Assembly: GCF_020733705.1 (NCBI RefSeq)
Contig: NZ_JAJFZM010000017.1
Location: 1 to 64,000 of the forward strand
DNA length: 64,000 bases
Direction of reading: 5' to 3'
Origin: Nocardia australiensis
GTDB lineage: Bacteria > Actinomycetota > Actinomycetes > Mycobacteriales > Mycobacteriaceae
In this document: piece by piece, positions 55,401 to 64,000 of the stretch
Layout: every line of letters begins with the position of its first letter
How positions within the stretch are numbered: position 1 is the stretch's first letter
Position numbers and translations under genes: made by a program
Notes under the pieces: generated by a model
Database searches by the model: none
Seen by the model: the letters and a program-made list of their open reading frames with translations, nothing else
Told to the model about the DNA's origin: nothing

Positions 55401-56903
55401 CTATCCCCCATCTCCTTCTGGCATTTCGGGTGGGAGTGGCGGCGGACTCAGCACCGGCGGCGTGAAGTGGAAGGTCGGTACGGGCGGCAGCGGCGGCATT
55501 TCCGGAAAGGTCGGCACCTTCAGGCGCTCCTCGCTGTGGAAGGTTTGCGTCACGATTCGGTTTGCGCCCCACCAAATTCCGCATATCGCCAAGACCAGAA
55601 TCGGCACCGCCGCCAGTGCGACCCAGCCGACTCGGAACGGTCTCCGGTCCAGTAAGACCGCGGTCAGCATCTCGATCAGCAAGGTAACAGCGATAATCGA
55701 GGCGATCGCGACTGCAGCCCAGAACGCTGCGGGCTGACGGGACCAATGCCGCAGCACGGCAAGCAATCCCAGCACGGCCGGTGCGGCAAAGCTCAGAACG
55801 ATCACCCCACCGGCGGCATAGTCGAAACTGGCCTCTCGATCGTTCTCGCCGCCCTTTCCGCGCAACCAGGCACCGAAGAACAACATATGCGCCAGCGCCG
55901 CCCCGACCACGCCCGCCACCAACAGGATGTACCCGCCGCGCACCGAATCCGCCGTCCAGTCCAGCCGCACCACGATGGTGCCGAGATCGGCGATCAATGT
56001 CGCGAACACCAGCCCGATCAGCGCGAGCATCGGCCCGGCCCTGCGCAGCAGGCGCTGACGTAAATAGCCCGGCGGCAATTGCTTTCGTAACCCCCGGAAC
56101 ACTCCGGTCCAGGCCACCGGGATGATCACGAACAATGCGAGGCTCAGCACCCGCAGTACGCCGGGGCCGAGCCACATCGAGGCGATCACGAAGCTGATCG
56201 CAAAAAACCACAGCCACACCACCAGACGCAAGAGGGCGCGCCAGGTGATGGCGGCAAGTAGTTTACGGGCCTCGGTATGCTCGGGCCGCGAGCCGAGCAA
56301 ACCGCGCAGGATTCGCACGGCTGCGCGCCGCGATATCTCTAGTTTCGCTTTCTGGGCGAGAAGGTCGGTGTTGGTCGGGTCGGCGACAAGGCCCGCGTCG
56401 ACGTGCTTTCCGGCCGCTTCCCGATCGCCGAGCCGCCGATATACGCCCGCGACGTACGCGTGTGTCCCCGCATGTCCGGGCGCGAGCCGTATGGCCTGCT
56501 CGAGCGCTTGCCGGGCCTCCGCTCGGGTGGCGACGGACTTGCCCGGCATGCCGGAGAGCACGGCAGCCAATGTCAACAGGCCGGGCACCTGCGCTGGATC
56601 CAGCGCGACCGCGCTGCGCGCGTGCGACAGCGCCTGCTCGTGCTTACCGAAGGTTTCGAAAGACAGTGCGGCAGTTAGATGTGCGTCGTAGCGGTCGGGG
56701 TCGGTGGCCAGCGCCGAGCCCGCCATCCGCAATGCCTCGTCGGTCCGACCGAGCCGGTAGGCCAGATCGGCCATCCGCTCCAGCAGTGCGGGATCGTGCG
56801 GCGCGGCGACGAGCGCCTCGCCGATGATCTGACGCGCGTGCTCGAGCCGCCCCAGCTGTACTGCCGCCTCCGCCCGCGCGAGCGCTGACTCCGTCGTTGC
56901 CAT
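55401..56903 (-). CDS. Polytopic membrane protein with N-terminal TPRs
   Basis: 500 residues. Tetratricopeptide-like repeats at ~1-180 (ALARAEAAVQLGRLEHARQI IGEALVAAPHDPALLERMAD). About eight transmembrane segments at ~205-465. The C-terminus is Pro-rich (FPEMPPLPPVPTFHFTPPVL SPPPLPPEMPEGDGG). TPRs point to protein contacts at the membrane. No family name recognised; function unknown. Confidence 0.75.
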   Translation of the reverse strand: MATTESALARAEAAVQLGRLEHARQIIGEALVAAPHDPALLERMADLAYRLGRTDEALRMAGSALATDPDRYDAHLTAALSFETFGKHEQALSHARSAVALDPAQVPGLLTLAAVLSGMPGKSVATRAEARQALEQAIRLAPGHAGTHAYVAGVYRRLGDREAAGKHVDAGLVADPTNTDLLAQKAKLEISRRAAVRILRGLLGSRPEHTEARKLLAAITWRALLRLVVWLWFFAISFVIASMWLGPGVLRVLSLALFVIIPVAWTGVFRGLRKQLPPGYLRQRLLRRAGPMLALIGLVFATLIADLGTIVVRLDWTADSVRGGYILLVAGVVGAALAHMLFFGAWLRGKGGENDREASFDYAAGGVIVLSFAAPAVLGLLAVLRHWSRQPAAFWAAVAIASIIAVTLLIEMLTAVLLDRRPFRVGWVALAAVPILVLAICGIWWGANRIVTQTFHSEERLKVPTFPEMPPLPPVPTFHFTPPVLSPPPLPPEMPEGDGG

Positions 56904-56954
56904 ATTCCCCCGATCACATTCGGCGCCAACGCTTTCGGTTGGCCACCCGATCTG

Positions 56955-58334
56955 TCAGCTATCGACCAATCGACGGACCGGAGCAGGCAGCTCCCGGGCC
57001 CGGCGGTAGGGCCCGGCGACCGAGGCGGCGAACGGCCGAGCCAGCAGCGTCGCGGCGATCGCCGACACTTCCTGAGTGGTCACGGCATCGATGCGCGCCA
57101 ACGTTTCCGACACGCTGCGATGATTGCCGTAACTCAGTTCGCTGCGGCCGATCCGGTTCATCCTGGACGCGGAATCCTCCAGTCCCAGTACCAACCCGCC
57201 GCGCAATGCCCCCTTGGCTCGCGCGCATTCGGCATCGGTAATCCCGTCCGCGGCAACCTCTTCCAGCACACCACGGGTCAACGACGCTACCTCGCCGAGG
57301 TTCTCCGGCTGGCAGCCGATGTACACCGAGAACGCCCCGGTATCGGCGAAGGTGTCGACGCTCGAATACACCGAGTACGCCAGGCCACGTTCCTCCCGAA
57401 CCCGTTGGAACAGCCGCGAACTCAACCCGCCACCGACCACGGTGTTCAGTACCGACAGCGGCCAGCGCTGCTCGCCTTCGTGCCTGCCGAAGGCACGCAC
57501 GCCGAAGGCCAGGTGCGCCTGCTCACTGTCGCGGTTGATCCACTGCAGGTCCGGAGCGCTATGCGGCCGGAACCGGCCTTCACGGCGCGGCATGGGCGCG
57601 GCCGCCGGATCGAGCCGATCGGCGAACGCGCGGTGCACCAGTTCGACGGTATGGTCGTGCTCCACGTTGCCCGCGACCGCGACAACCATCCGGTCCGGCC
57701 GGTAGCGCCGCAGATGGAATCCGCGCAATTGCGTTGCCCGCATCGCCTCGATGGAGTCGGTCGAGCCGATTACCGGTCGGCCGATCGGGTGGTCCCCGAA
57801 CAGCGCACTCAGGAACGCGTCGCCGACCAGGTCCTCCGGATCGTCATCGCGCATGGCGATCTCCTCGAGCACCACCTGCCGTTCCACGTCCACATCCGAG
57901 GCCCGGCACAACCCGTTGAGCACCACATCGGACACCAACTCGACGGCCAACGGCAGATCATCGTCGATCACGTGCGCGTAGTAGCAGGTCTGCTCCTTTG
58001 CGGTGAACGCATTGAGCTCGCCGCCGACCGCGTCCATCGCCTGCGCGATATCCAACGCCGACCGTGTCGGAGTCGCCTTGAACAGCAGGTGCTCCAGGAA
58101 GTGCGCCGCGCCCGCGACAGTTGGTCCCTCATCGCGCGAACCTACCCCGACCCAGACGCCGACCGATGCCGATCGGACGCCGGGCACATGCTCGGTTACC
58201 ACACGTAATCCGCCTGGCAGGACGGTGCGCCGCACCCCGGTATCGGTCATCGGAATTTCGCCCATCCGGAGCTCTGGTGACGAACCCCCCTGCTCGCCGA
58301 GGAGCAGAGGGGTTCCCGTTTTCTTCTTCGTCAC
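56955..58334 (-). CDS. pepR: M16 zinc peptidase PepR
   Basis: 459 residues, GTG start 11 bases after the gpsI stop. Insulinase-like peptidase: zinc motif AAHFLEHLLFKATPTRS (H-x-x-E-H) and a downstream Glu in RQVVLEEIAMRDDDPEDLVG. The C-terminal inactive half (GGLSSRLFQRVREERGLAYS VYSSVDTF) completes the clam shell. Follows gpsI as in M. tuberculosis (Rv2783c-Rv2782c). The N-terminus has a ~25-residue extension before MGEIPMTDTGV. Confidence 0.9.
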   Translation of the reverse strand: MTKKKTGTPLLLGEQGGSSPELRMGEIPMTDTGVRRTVLPGGLRVVTEHVPGVRSASVGVWVGVGSRDEGPTVAGAAHFLEHLLFKATPTRSALDIAQAMDAVGGELNAFTAKEQTCYYAHVIDDDLPLAVELVSDVVLNGLCRASDVDVERQVVLEEIAMRDDDPEDLVGDAFLSALFGDHPIGRPVIGSTDSIEAMRATQLRGFHLRRYRPDRMVVAVAGNVEHDHTVELVHRAFADRLDPAAAPMPRREGRFRPHSAPDLQWINRDSEQAHLAFGVRAFGRHEGEQRWPLSVLNTVVGGGLSSRLFQRVREERGLAYSVYSSVDTFADTGAFSVYIGCQPENLGEVASLTRGVLEEVAADGITDAECARAKGALRGGLVLGLEDSASRMNRIGRSELSYGNHRSVSETLARIDAVTTQEVSAIAATLLARPFAASVAGPYRRARELPAPVRRLVDS

Positions 58335-58345
58335 GCAGACAAGTA

Positions 58346-60625
58346 CTACTCGGTCTCCGCCGTGCCCGCATCAACGGTCTCGTCGGCGGCGGGCTCGTCG
58401 GCAGACTCGTCGACCGGCACCAGCGAAATCTTTCCGCGGTTGTCGATATCGGCGATCTCCACGCGCAGTTTGTCGCCGACGTTCACCACGTCCTCGACCT
58501 TCGCGACACGCTTGCCGTTGCCCAGCTTGGAGATGTGCACCAGGCCGTCGCGGCCCGGCAGCAGCGAGACGAACGCGCCGAAGGCGGTGGTCTTGACGAC
58601 CGTGCCGAGGAAGCGCTCGCCGACCTTCGGCAACTGCGGGTTCGCGATGGCGTTGATCTGGTCGATCGCCGCCTGCGCCGCCGGGCCGTTGGTCGCACCG
58701 ACGTAGACAGTGCCGTCATCTTCGATCGAGATGTTGGCGCCGGTCTCCTCGGTGATCTGGTTGATCACCTTGCCCTTCGGGCCGATGACCTCACCGATCT
58801 TGTCGACCGGGATCTTGATCGCGGTGACGCGCGGAGCGTAGGGGCTCATCTCGTCCGGGCTGGCGATGGCCTCGGCCATCACTTCCAGGATGGTGGTGCG
58901 GGCGTCGTGCGCCTGGGCCAACGCACCGGCGAGCACCTGCGAGGGGATGCCGTCGAGCTTGGTGTCCAGCTGCAGGGCGGTGACGAACTCGCTGGTGCCC
59001 GCGACCTTGAAGTCCATGTCGCCGAAGGCATCCTCGGCGCCGAGGATGTCGGTCAGTGCGACGTAGCGGACCTCGTCCTCACCCTTGTCGTTGGTGATGG
59101 TGTCCGATACCAGACCCATTGCGATACCCGCGACCGGCGCCTTCAGCGGCACACCGGCATTGAGCAGCGACAGGGTCGAGGCGCACACCGAACCCATCGA
59201 GGTGGAACCGTTGGAGGACAACGCTTCCGACACCTGACGGATGGCGTAGGGGAACTCTTCCTGGCTCGGCAGCACCGGCATCAGGGCGCGCTCGGCGAGT
59301 GCGCCGTGGCCGATTTCGCGACGCTTCGGCGAACCGACGCGACCGGTCTCACCGGTGGAGTACGGCGGGAAGTTGTAGTGGTGCATGTAGCGCTTGCTGG
59401 TCTCCGGGCCGAGTGAGTCGACCTGCTGCGCCATCTTCACCATGTCCAGCGTGGTGACACCGAGGATCTGGGTCTCGCCGCGCTCGAACAGCGCCGAACC
59501 GTGCGCGCGGGGCACGACTGCGACCTCCGCGGACAGCGCCCGGATATCGGCCAGGCCACGGCCGTCGATGCGGAAGCCATCGGTCAGAATGCGCTGGCGC
59601 ACAAGCTTCTTGGTAACCGAGCGGAACGCCGCGCCCAGCTCCTTCTCGCGACCGACGAAGTCCTCACCCAGCCGCGAAAGCACGTCGAGCTTGATCTCAT
59701 CGATCTTCGCCTCGCGCTCCTGCTTGTCGGCGATCGACAGCGCCGCGCCGAGCTCACGCTTGGCGGTGCCCTCGACGGCCTCGTAGACATCGGCCTCGTA
59801 CGGCGGGAACAGCGGGAACTCACCGGTCGGCTTGGCCGCCAGCGATGCCAGGTCCTGCTGGGCCTTGCACAGGCGGGCGATAAACGGCTTCGCGGCCTCC
59901 AGGCCCTCGGCGACAACGGCCTCGGTGGGCGCCTGCGCGCCACCCTCGACCAGCGCGATGACCTTGTCGGTGGCCTCGGCCTCGACCATCATGATCGCGA
60001 CGTCACCGGACTCGACCACGCGCCCGGCGACGACCATGTCGAACACGGCGCCTTCGAGCTGCTCGACGGTCGGGAACGCGACCCACTGGCCTTCGATCAG
60101 CGCGACACGCACACCGCCGACCGGACCGGAGAACGGCAGTCCCGCGATCTGGGTGGACGCGGACGCGGCGTTGATGGCGACGACGTCGTAGAGATCATTG
60201 GGGTCCAGGCTCATCACGGTGACGACGACCTGGATCTCGTTACGCAGACCGTCGACGAACGACGGGCGCAGCGGCCGGTCGATCAGGCGGCAGGTCAGGA
60301 TCGCGTCGGTGGACGGGCGGCCCTCACGGCGGAAGAATGAGCCCGGAATGCGACCGGCGGCGTACATCCGCTCCTCGACATCGACCGTCAACGGGAAGAA
60401 GTCGAACTGGTCCTTGGGATGCTTGCCCGCCGAGGTGGCCGAAAGCAGCATGGTCTCGTTGTCCAGGTAGGCGACGACCGAGCCGGCGGCCTGACGGGCC
60501 AGACGGCCGGTCTCGAAGCGGACGGTGCGGGTGCCGTAGCTGCCGTTATCGATCAGCGCGACGGACTCGAACACACCGGGTTCGACCTCTACGGCCGAGG
60601 TCGTGCGTTCAGTTGTTTCGGTCAT
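58346..60625 (-). CDS. gpsI: Polyribonucleotide nucleotidyltransferase / GpsI
   Basis: 759 residues. Phosphorolytic 3'-5' exoribonuclease. Two RNase PH domains (N-terminal ETMLLSATSAGKHPKDQFDF FPLTVDVEERMYAAGRIPGS; second RVGSPKRREIGHGALAERAL). KH domain IPVDKIGEVIGPKGKVINQI; S1 domain VGERFLGTVVKTTAFGAFVS. C-terminus acidic. Acts with RNase J. ATG start. Confidence 0.95.
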   Translation of the reverse strand: MTETTERTTSAVEVEPGVFESVALIDNGSYGTRTVRFETGRLARQAAGSVVAYLDNETMLLSATSAGKHPKDQFDFFPLTVDVEERMYAAGRIPGSFFRREGRPSTDAILTCRLIDRPLRPSFVDGLRNEIQVVVTVMSLDPNDLYDVVAINAASASTQIAGLPFSGPVGGVRVALIEGQWVAFPTVEQLEGAVFDMVVAGRVVESGDVAIMMVEAEATDKVIALVEGGAQAPTEAVVAEGLEAAKPFIARLCKAQQDLASLAAKPTGEFPLFPPYEADVYEAVEGTAKRELGAALSIADKQEREAKIDEIKLDVLSRLGEDFVGREKELGAAFRSVTKKLVRQRILTDGFRIDGRGLADIRALSAEVAVVPRAHGSALFERGETQILGVTTLDMVKMAQQVDSLGPETSKRYMHHYNFPPYSTGETGRVGSPKRREIGHGALAERALMPVLPSQEEFPYAIRQVSEALSSNGSTSMGSVCASTLSLLNAGVPLKAPVAGIAMGLVSDTITNDKGEDEVRYVALTDILGAEDAFGDMDFKVAGTSEFVTALQLDTKLDGIPSQVLAGALAQAHDARTTILEVMAEAIASPDEMSPYAPRVTAIKIPVDKIGEVIGPKGKVINQITEETGANISIEDDGTVYVGATNGPAAQAAIDQINAIANPQLPKVGERFLGTVVKTTAFGAFVSLLPGRDGLVHISKLGNGKRVAKVEDVVNVGDKLRVEIADIDNRGKISLVPVDESADEPAADETVDAGTAETE

Positions 60626-61018
60626 TTTCTTCTCTCAACCTCTCGTCTTTCGCCGAGTCGTGCGCGTCATGGGCGCGATTCGGCTGTCGTCAGCCATACC
60701 GGTTCCGGGCGCGCGGCAACCCTCCTGGCTGCAACGCGCGCACCCCGCCAGATCCCCTTGGATTCGGCGACGCGGAGGCGGTCATCGATCGAAGCCCGCC
60801 GACACCTGCCGGGAGGCCACTACCGAAGACCGACGCCACGTGACGGGTGCATACGGCTGTGCAATGTTGTCGTGCAGTTGGGGCGGTGCTGCCTCGAGCA
60901 ACTCTCGAGCAGTCGCTACCGGCACCCACCCCGAATACACAAAAGGCCAACGGGAAGAGTGTACGTCTCCCCGTCGGCCGTCTCACCAACTACCTGCCAA
61001 AGCAGCGAGTCAGCGCTG
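60626..61018. other. gpsI upstream region
   Basis: 393 bases holding the gpsI leader and the rpsO terminator. No gene recognised. Confidence 0.55.
60940..60980 (-). terminator. Rho-independent terminator of rpsO
   Basis: On the minus strand GGCCGACGGG pairs with CCCGTTGGCC (one G-T), then TTTTG. It lies 40-80 bases after the rpsO stop. Confidence 0.75.
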
Positions 61019-61288
61019 TTACCTCCGCAGGCCGAGGCGCTCGATCAGCGAACGGTAACGCTGGATGTCGTTGGCCGCCAGGTACTTCGAGAGCCGACGA
61101 CGGCGACCGATCAGGGCAAGCAGGCCGTGGCGGGTGTGGTGGTCGTGCTTGTGCACCTTCAGGTGCTCGGTGAGGTCGGAGATCCGCTTGGACAGCAGCG
61201 CGATCTGGGCCTCCGGCGAACCGGTGTCCTTCTCGTGCAGGCCGTATTCCTTGAGGATTGCCGACTTCTGCTCGGTGGTCAATGCCAT
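61019..61288 (-). CDS. rpsO: 30S ribosomal protein S15
   Basis: 89 residues. Binds 16S rRNA early in small-subunit assembly. Sequence EKSAILKEYGLHEKDTGSPE AQIALLSKRISDLTEHLKVH KHDHHTRHGLLALIGRRRRL LKYL-type motif (here SKYL) is canonical S15. ATG with normal spacing; own terminator downstream. Confidence 0.97.
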   Translation of the reverse strand: MALTTEQKSAILKEYGLHEKDTGSPEAQIALLSKRISDLTEHLKVHKHDHHTRHGLLALIGRRRRLSKYLAANDIQRYRSLIERLGLRR

Positions 61289-61436
61289 GGGGCATCCACT
61301 CCTAATTTTTCAGTGCCGCGCTCGGAGACTCCGGTTTCCCGGGTCGGGCGCCACCGCGGACCGCAGCAAACCCGAGGACTCACCCTACCGGACGACTACC
61401 GGCAGACCGAATCGCGGTCACCTGCGTCGCCAGGCA

Positions 61437-62396
61437 TCAGGCACCCAGCACTTTGCGAGTGTTCTCGACGTCGCGGCCCATCGCTTCGAGAAGATCCTCG
61501 ATCGACGCGAACTTGCGCATGCCGCGCAGGTGTTCGACGAAGTCCACCGCGACGTGCTGGCCGTACAGGTCAGCTTCGCCATCGAGGACATGGGCCTCGA
61601 CGGTGCGGGCTCGCCCGGAGAAGGTCGGGTTGGTGCCGACCGAGATCGCGGCCATCACGCGTTCGCCCGGTGTCACGGTGCCGATGGTCGGGCCGGGGCC
61701 GAGCACGGTGAACCAACCCGCGAATACGCCATCGGCGGGGATTGCGGCGTGCATCGGTGGCGCGACATTCGCGGTGGGAAATCCGAGTTCCCGGCCGCGG
61801 CCGTCGCCGTGCACCACCACGCCTTCGACCCGATGCGGGCGGCCTAGGGCTTCGGCGGCCGCGGCCATATCGCCCGCGTCGACACAGGCACGAATGTAGG
61901 TGGAGGAGAAGGTGACCGCGTGCTCGCCGATCAGCTTCACACCATCGACCTCGAAACCGAAGCGCTCCCCCAGCTCACGCATGGTATCGACGGTGCCTGC
62001 GGCCTTCTTGCCGAAGGTGAAGTTGTCGCCGACGACGACCTCGACCACATGCAGTCGCTCGACCAGTAGATCGTGCACGTAGCGGCCAGGTGTCAGTTTC
62101 ATGAAATCCTGGGTGAACGGCATCACGCAGAACACGTCGACACCGAGTTCCTCGGCCAATTCGGCACGCCGGGCCAGCGTGGTCAGTTGCGCCGGATGTG
62201 AACCGGGGCGCACGACCTCCATCGGGTGCGGGTCGAAGGTCATCAGCACCGCCGGAATACCGCGCGCGGCAGCGGACTTCACGGCTTTGCTGATCAGCTG
62301 CGCGTGGCCGCGGTGCACTCCGTCGAATACGCCGATCGTGACCACGCATCGCCCCCAGTCTGCGGGGACCTCGTCGAGACTTCGCCATCTCTGCAC
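61437..62396 (-). CDS. ribF: Bifunctional riboflavin kinase/FAD synthetase
   Basis: 319 residues from a GTG at 62,396. The N-terminal FMN adenylyltransferase half has CVVTIGVFDGVHRGHAQLIS. VVVGDNFTFGKKAAGTVDTM and FSSTYIRACVDAGDMAAAAE complete the active site. C-terminal riboflavin kinase: GRGRELGFPTANV and VEAHVLDGEADLYGQHVAVDF. Converts riboflavin to FMN and FAD. A much longer open frame upstream of the GTG lacks conservation. Confidence 0.93.
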   Translation of the reverse strand: MQRWRSLDEVPADWGRCVVTIGVFDGVHRGHAQLISKAVKSAAARGIPAVLMTFDPHPMEVVRPGSHPAQLTTLARRAELAEELGVDVFCVMPFTQDFMKLTPGRYVHDLLVERLHVVEVVVGDNFTFGKKAAGTVDTMRELGERFGFEVDGVKLIGEHAVTFSSTYIRACVDAGDMAAAAEALGRPHRVEGVVVHGDGRGRELGFPTANVAPPMHAAIPADGVFAGWFTVLGPGPTIGTVTPGERVMAAISVGTNPTFSGRARTVEAHVLDGEADLYGQHVAVDFVEHLRGMRKFASIEDLLEAMGRDVENTRKVLGA

Positions 62397-62405
62397 AGTC
62401 CGCAG

Positions 62406-62548
62406 CCTATCGTGCGCTGCCGGACGCAGTCCGACCGAAGTCCGCGCCGGGCTGGAGCAAGCCGCCGATCGAATGATGCCGGACGTAATGCGACCGAAGT
62501 CCGCCGCACCGCAGCCGAGCCCGAGGCAGCTGCCTATCGTGCGGTGCC
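62406..62548. repeat. Imperfect direct repeats upstream of ribF
   Basis: Unit A, CCTATCGTGCGSTGCC, occurs at 62,406-62,421 and 62,533-62,548. Unit B, 27 bases ending GACCGAAGTCCGC, occurs at 62,419-62,445 and 62,478-62,504 with three differences. The stretch 62,397-62,708 holds no gene; it looks like a partial local duplication between the divergent ribF and sirR genes. Confidence 0.6.
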
Positions 62549-62708
62549 CGATGTAAACGACGCGCCGCAACGAAGCCGACGATCCGCGGACGCGAATCCG
62601 GTAGCGAACAGCATTCGGGCGAGCTGATGTCACACAACGCTTCCGGTCACATATGCAGGCGGTGAATACCGGGGTTCGGCCGCGCGGGGTGTGTGAATTC
62701 GCAGGCAT

Positions 62709-63542
62709 ATGCATAAGCTCGGGTATGTGCCCGGTAAACGAGATATCGCCACCCGACGCGAGCTGGCCGACACATCGGCGCAGGTGACCGGCAATTCCGC
62801 GCAGGCGGTCAGACCGTCCGCACCGGTGGCCGATGCGGCCGGGTCGGGCGGCACCACGACGATGGCACCGGCGCTCTCCTCGGTGGCCCAGGACTATCTG
62901 AAGGTGATCTGGACCGCCCAGGAGTGGTCGCAGGAGAAGGTTTCGACGAAATTGCTCGCCGAGCGGATCGGCGTCTCGGCGTCCACCGTTTCCGAGGCGG
63001 TCCGCAAACTCGCCGACCAGGGTTTGGTCGAGCACGCCCGCTACGGGTCGATCACGCTCACCGAGAACGGGCGGCTCGCCGCGATTGCCATGGTGCGTAG
63101 GCACCGGCTTATCGAGACGTTCCTCGTCAGCGAGCTCGGTTACGGCTGGGACGAGGTGCACGACGAGGCTGAAGTGCTCGAACACGCGGTGTCGGAACTA
63201 TTGATGGCGCGCATCGACGCCAAACTCGGCTTCCCCGATCGCGATCCGCACGGCGATCCCATCCCATCCGACGACGGCGCGGTCCCGACCCCACCCGCCC
63301 GCCAGCTCAGCGACTTCAACGATGGCGAATCCGGCCGCGTCGCAAGAATTTCCGACGCCGACCCGGACATGCTGCGCTACTTCGATTCAGTGGGGATCGC
63401 ACTGGACACACCGATCACCGTCGTCGAACGCCGCGACTTCGCGGGCACCATCGCCATCCGCATCGGCACCGGCACCAGCACCAGCCCCACCGACCTCGGC
63501 CGCCCCGCCGCCGAGGCCATCTGGCTCACCTCCGCCGACTGA
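62709..63542 (+). CDS. sirR: DtxR/MntR family metal-dependent regulator (SirR-like)
   Basis: 277 residues with ATG 62,709; ATG 62,862 (MAPALSSVAQDYLKVIW) would remove a 51-residue Ala/Ser/Thr-rich tail. Winged helix TKLLAERIGVSASTVSEAVR KLADQGLVEH; metal-binding/dimerisation region RRHRLIETFLVSELGYGWDE VHDEAEVLEHAVSE; C-terminal SH3-like FeoA domain. Represses Mn or Fe uptake genes in relatives; equivalent to Rv2788. Divergent from ribF. Confidence 0.9.
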   Translation: MHKLGYVPGKRDIATRRELADTSAQVTGNSAQAVRPSAPVADAAGSGGTTTMAPALSSVAQDYLKVIWTAQEWSQEKVSTKLLAERIGVSASTVSEAVRKLADQGLVEHARYGSITLTENGRLAAIAMVRRHRLIETFLVSELGYGWDEVHDEAEVLEHAVSELLMARIDAKLGFPDRDPHGDPIPSDDGAVPTPPARQLSDFNDGESGRVARISDADPDMLRYFDSVGIALDTPITVVERRDFAGTIAIRIGTGTSTSPTDLGRPAAEAIWLTSAD

Positions 63543-63832
63543 CCGCACGTCAGCCGTCGAGGCCGCTGAGGTAGAGCCCAGTGGAGTCGACGCCGACCGC
63601 AGTTGCCGAGGCGAACAACGTTTGGTGGACAACAGTGCGCGCGGTGCCAGGGAACCGTCGCCCCCTGCAAGGGCCTCGGCGAGCGGCCACACCTGATCGC
63701 AGTGGGCTCCCGGTAATGCCGCTGATCGGCACCTGCGCACTGTGCGGTCATCCGATTGCGGCGCACCGGAATCGGGCAGGGTGAACCAGCGAGATCACAC
63801 GCACCCGTATCGGTCACACCGCCGCACCACTG
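63543..63832. other. Spacer with a small zinc-ribbon-like frame
   Basis: 290 bases. A 22-codon frame at 63,716-63,784 (+; MPLIGTCALCGHPIAAHRNR AG) has a C-x-x-C plus two His and resembles half of a zinc ribbon, possibly the end of a decayed gene. Nothing else recognised. Confidence 0.35.
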
Positions 63833-64000
63833 TCAGCCGTGCACCACAAGCTCGGCGACGCGCTGCGCGATTGCGGTTCCGAGATCGGTTGTGGTGGCGG
63901 TGCCGCCGAGGTCCGCTGTGCGGATGTCGCCTTTGTCGAGGACATCGCAGACGGCGCGGTCGATCGCGGCAGCCGCGTCGTGTTCACCCAGTTGCTCGAG
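63833..64000 (-). CDS. Isocitrate/isopropylmalate/tartrate dehydrogenase family, C-terminal part
   Basis: The frame is open to the window edge, so only the last ~55 residues are seen: LEQLGEHDAAAAIDRAVCDV LDKGDIRTADLGGTATTTDL GTAIAQRV. The TADLGGTATTTDLGTAI block is the conserved end of NAD(P)-dependent decarboxylating beta-hydroxyacid dehydrogenases. Which member (LeuB, Icd or tartrate dehydrogenase) cannot be decided here. Confidence 0.8.
   Translation of the reverse strand, partial: LEQLGEHDAAAAIDRAVCDVLDKGDIRTADLGGTATTTDLGTAIAQRVAELVVHG

Overview
The window is high-GC actinobacterial DNA, most likely from Nocardia or a close relative in the order Mycobacteriales. Three things point there. 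The core gene order follows the Mycobacterium tuberculosis Rv2731 to Rv2788 region. A gluABCD glutamate transporter lies between miaB and recX, as in Corynebacterium, Rhodococcus and Nocardia. recA is preceded by both a mycobacterial-type LexA box and a PafBC-type damage promoter. The assignment rests on synteny and motif recognition; no database search was run.

Layout. 1-7.7 kb: DUF349 protein (5' end outside the window), a conserved membrane protein, miaB, and gluABCD. 7,745-12,508: a Tn3-family transposon with 46-bp perfect inverted ends and a TGTTC target duplication. Inside it tnpA and tnpR both carry internal deletions, two further genes are frameshifted, and one GNAT acetyltransferase looks intact. 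12.6-17.5 kb: recX, recA, a TPR-APH fusion protein, a DUF3046 protein and a glycosyltransferase. 17.8-25 kb: PIG-L deacetylase, the ClgR-PspA-PspM envelope-stress locus, a CinA-family amidase, pgsA, an N-acetylglutamate synthase, a YciI protein and a TerC protein. 25.4-25.8 kb: a tight row of four tRNA genes or tRNA-like sequences, three of them atypical. 25.8-33.4 kb: ftsK, a TIGR03085 protein, two exported proteins, RNase J and dapA.

33.5-41.4 kb: a ribbon-helix-helix protein with its own operator-like repeats, a YcaQ-type DNA glycosylase, and a PucR/CdaR-type regulator followed by a complete 2-oxo-acid dehydrogenase operon (E3, E1 alpha, E1 beta, E2). 41.5-45.1 kb: a large intergenic palindrome, then a response regulator, a histidine kinase and a kinase-like membrane protein without the catalytic motifs. 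45.2-48.7 kb: a flavodoxin-like protein, a TPR membrane protein, dapB, a vapC remnant and a zinc alcohol dehydrogenase. 48.9-53.5 kb: a gene-poor accessory stretch of small enzymes and unknowns ending at tRNA-Gly(GCC). 53.6-64 kb: an MFS/ArsR divergent pair, a TPR membrane protein, pepR-gpsI, rpsO, ribF, a SirR/MntR-type regulator, and the 3' end of a decarboxylating-dehydrogenase gene.

Working together: recA/recX, with the YcaQ protein, handle DNA damage. clgR-pspA-pspM handles envelope stress. rnj, gpsI and rpsO belong to RNA turnover and translation. dapA and dapB feed diaminopimelate and lysine synthesis. gluABCD imports glutamate. The most unusual items are the tRNA-like row beside ftsK, the decayed transposon with intact ends, the TPR-APH fusion, the kinase/pseudo-kinase module, and a flavodoxin gene whose conserved N-terminus has no standard start codon.
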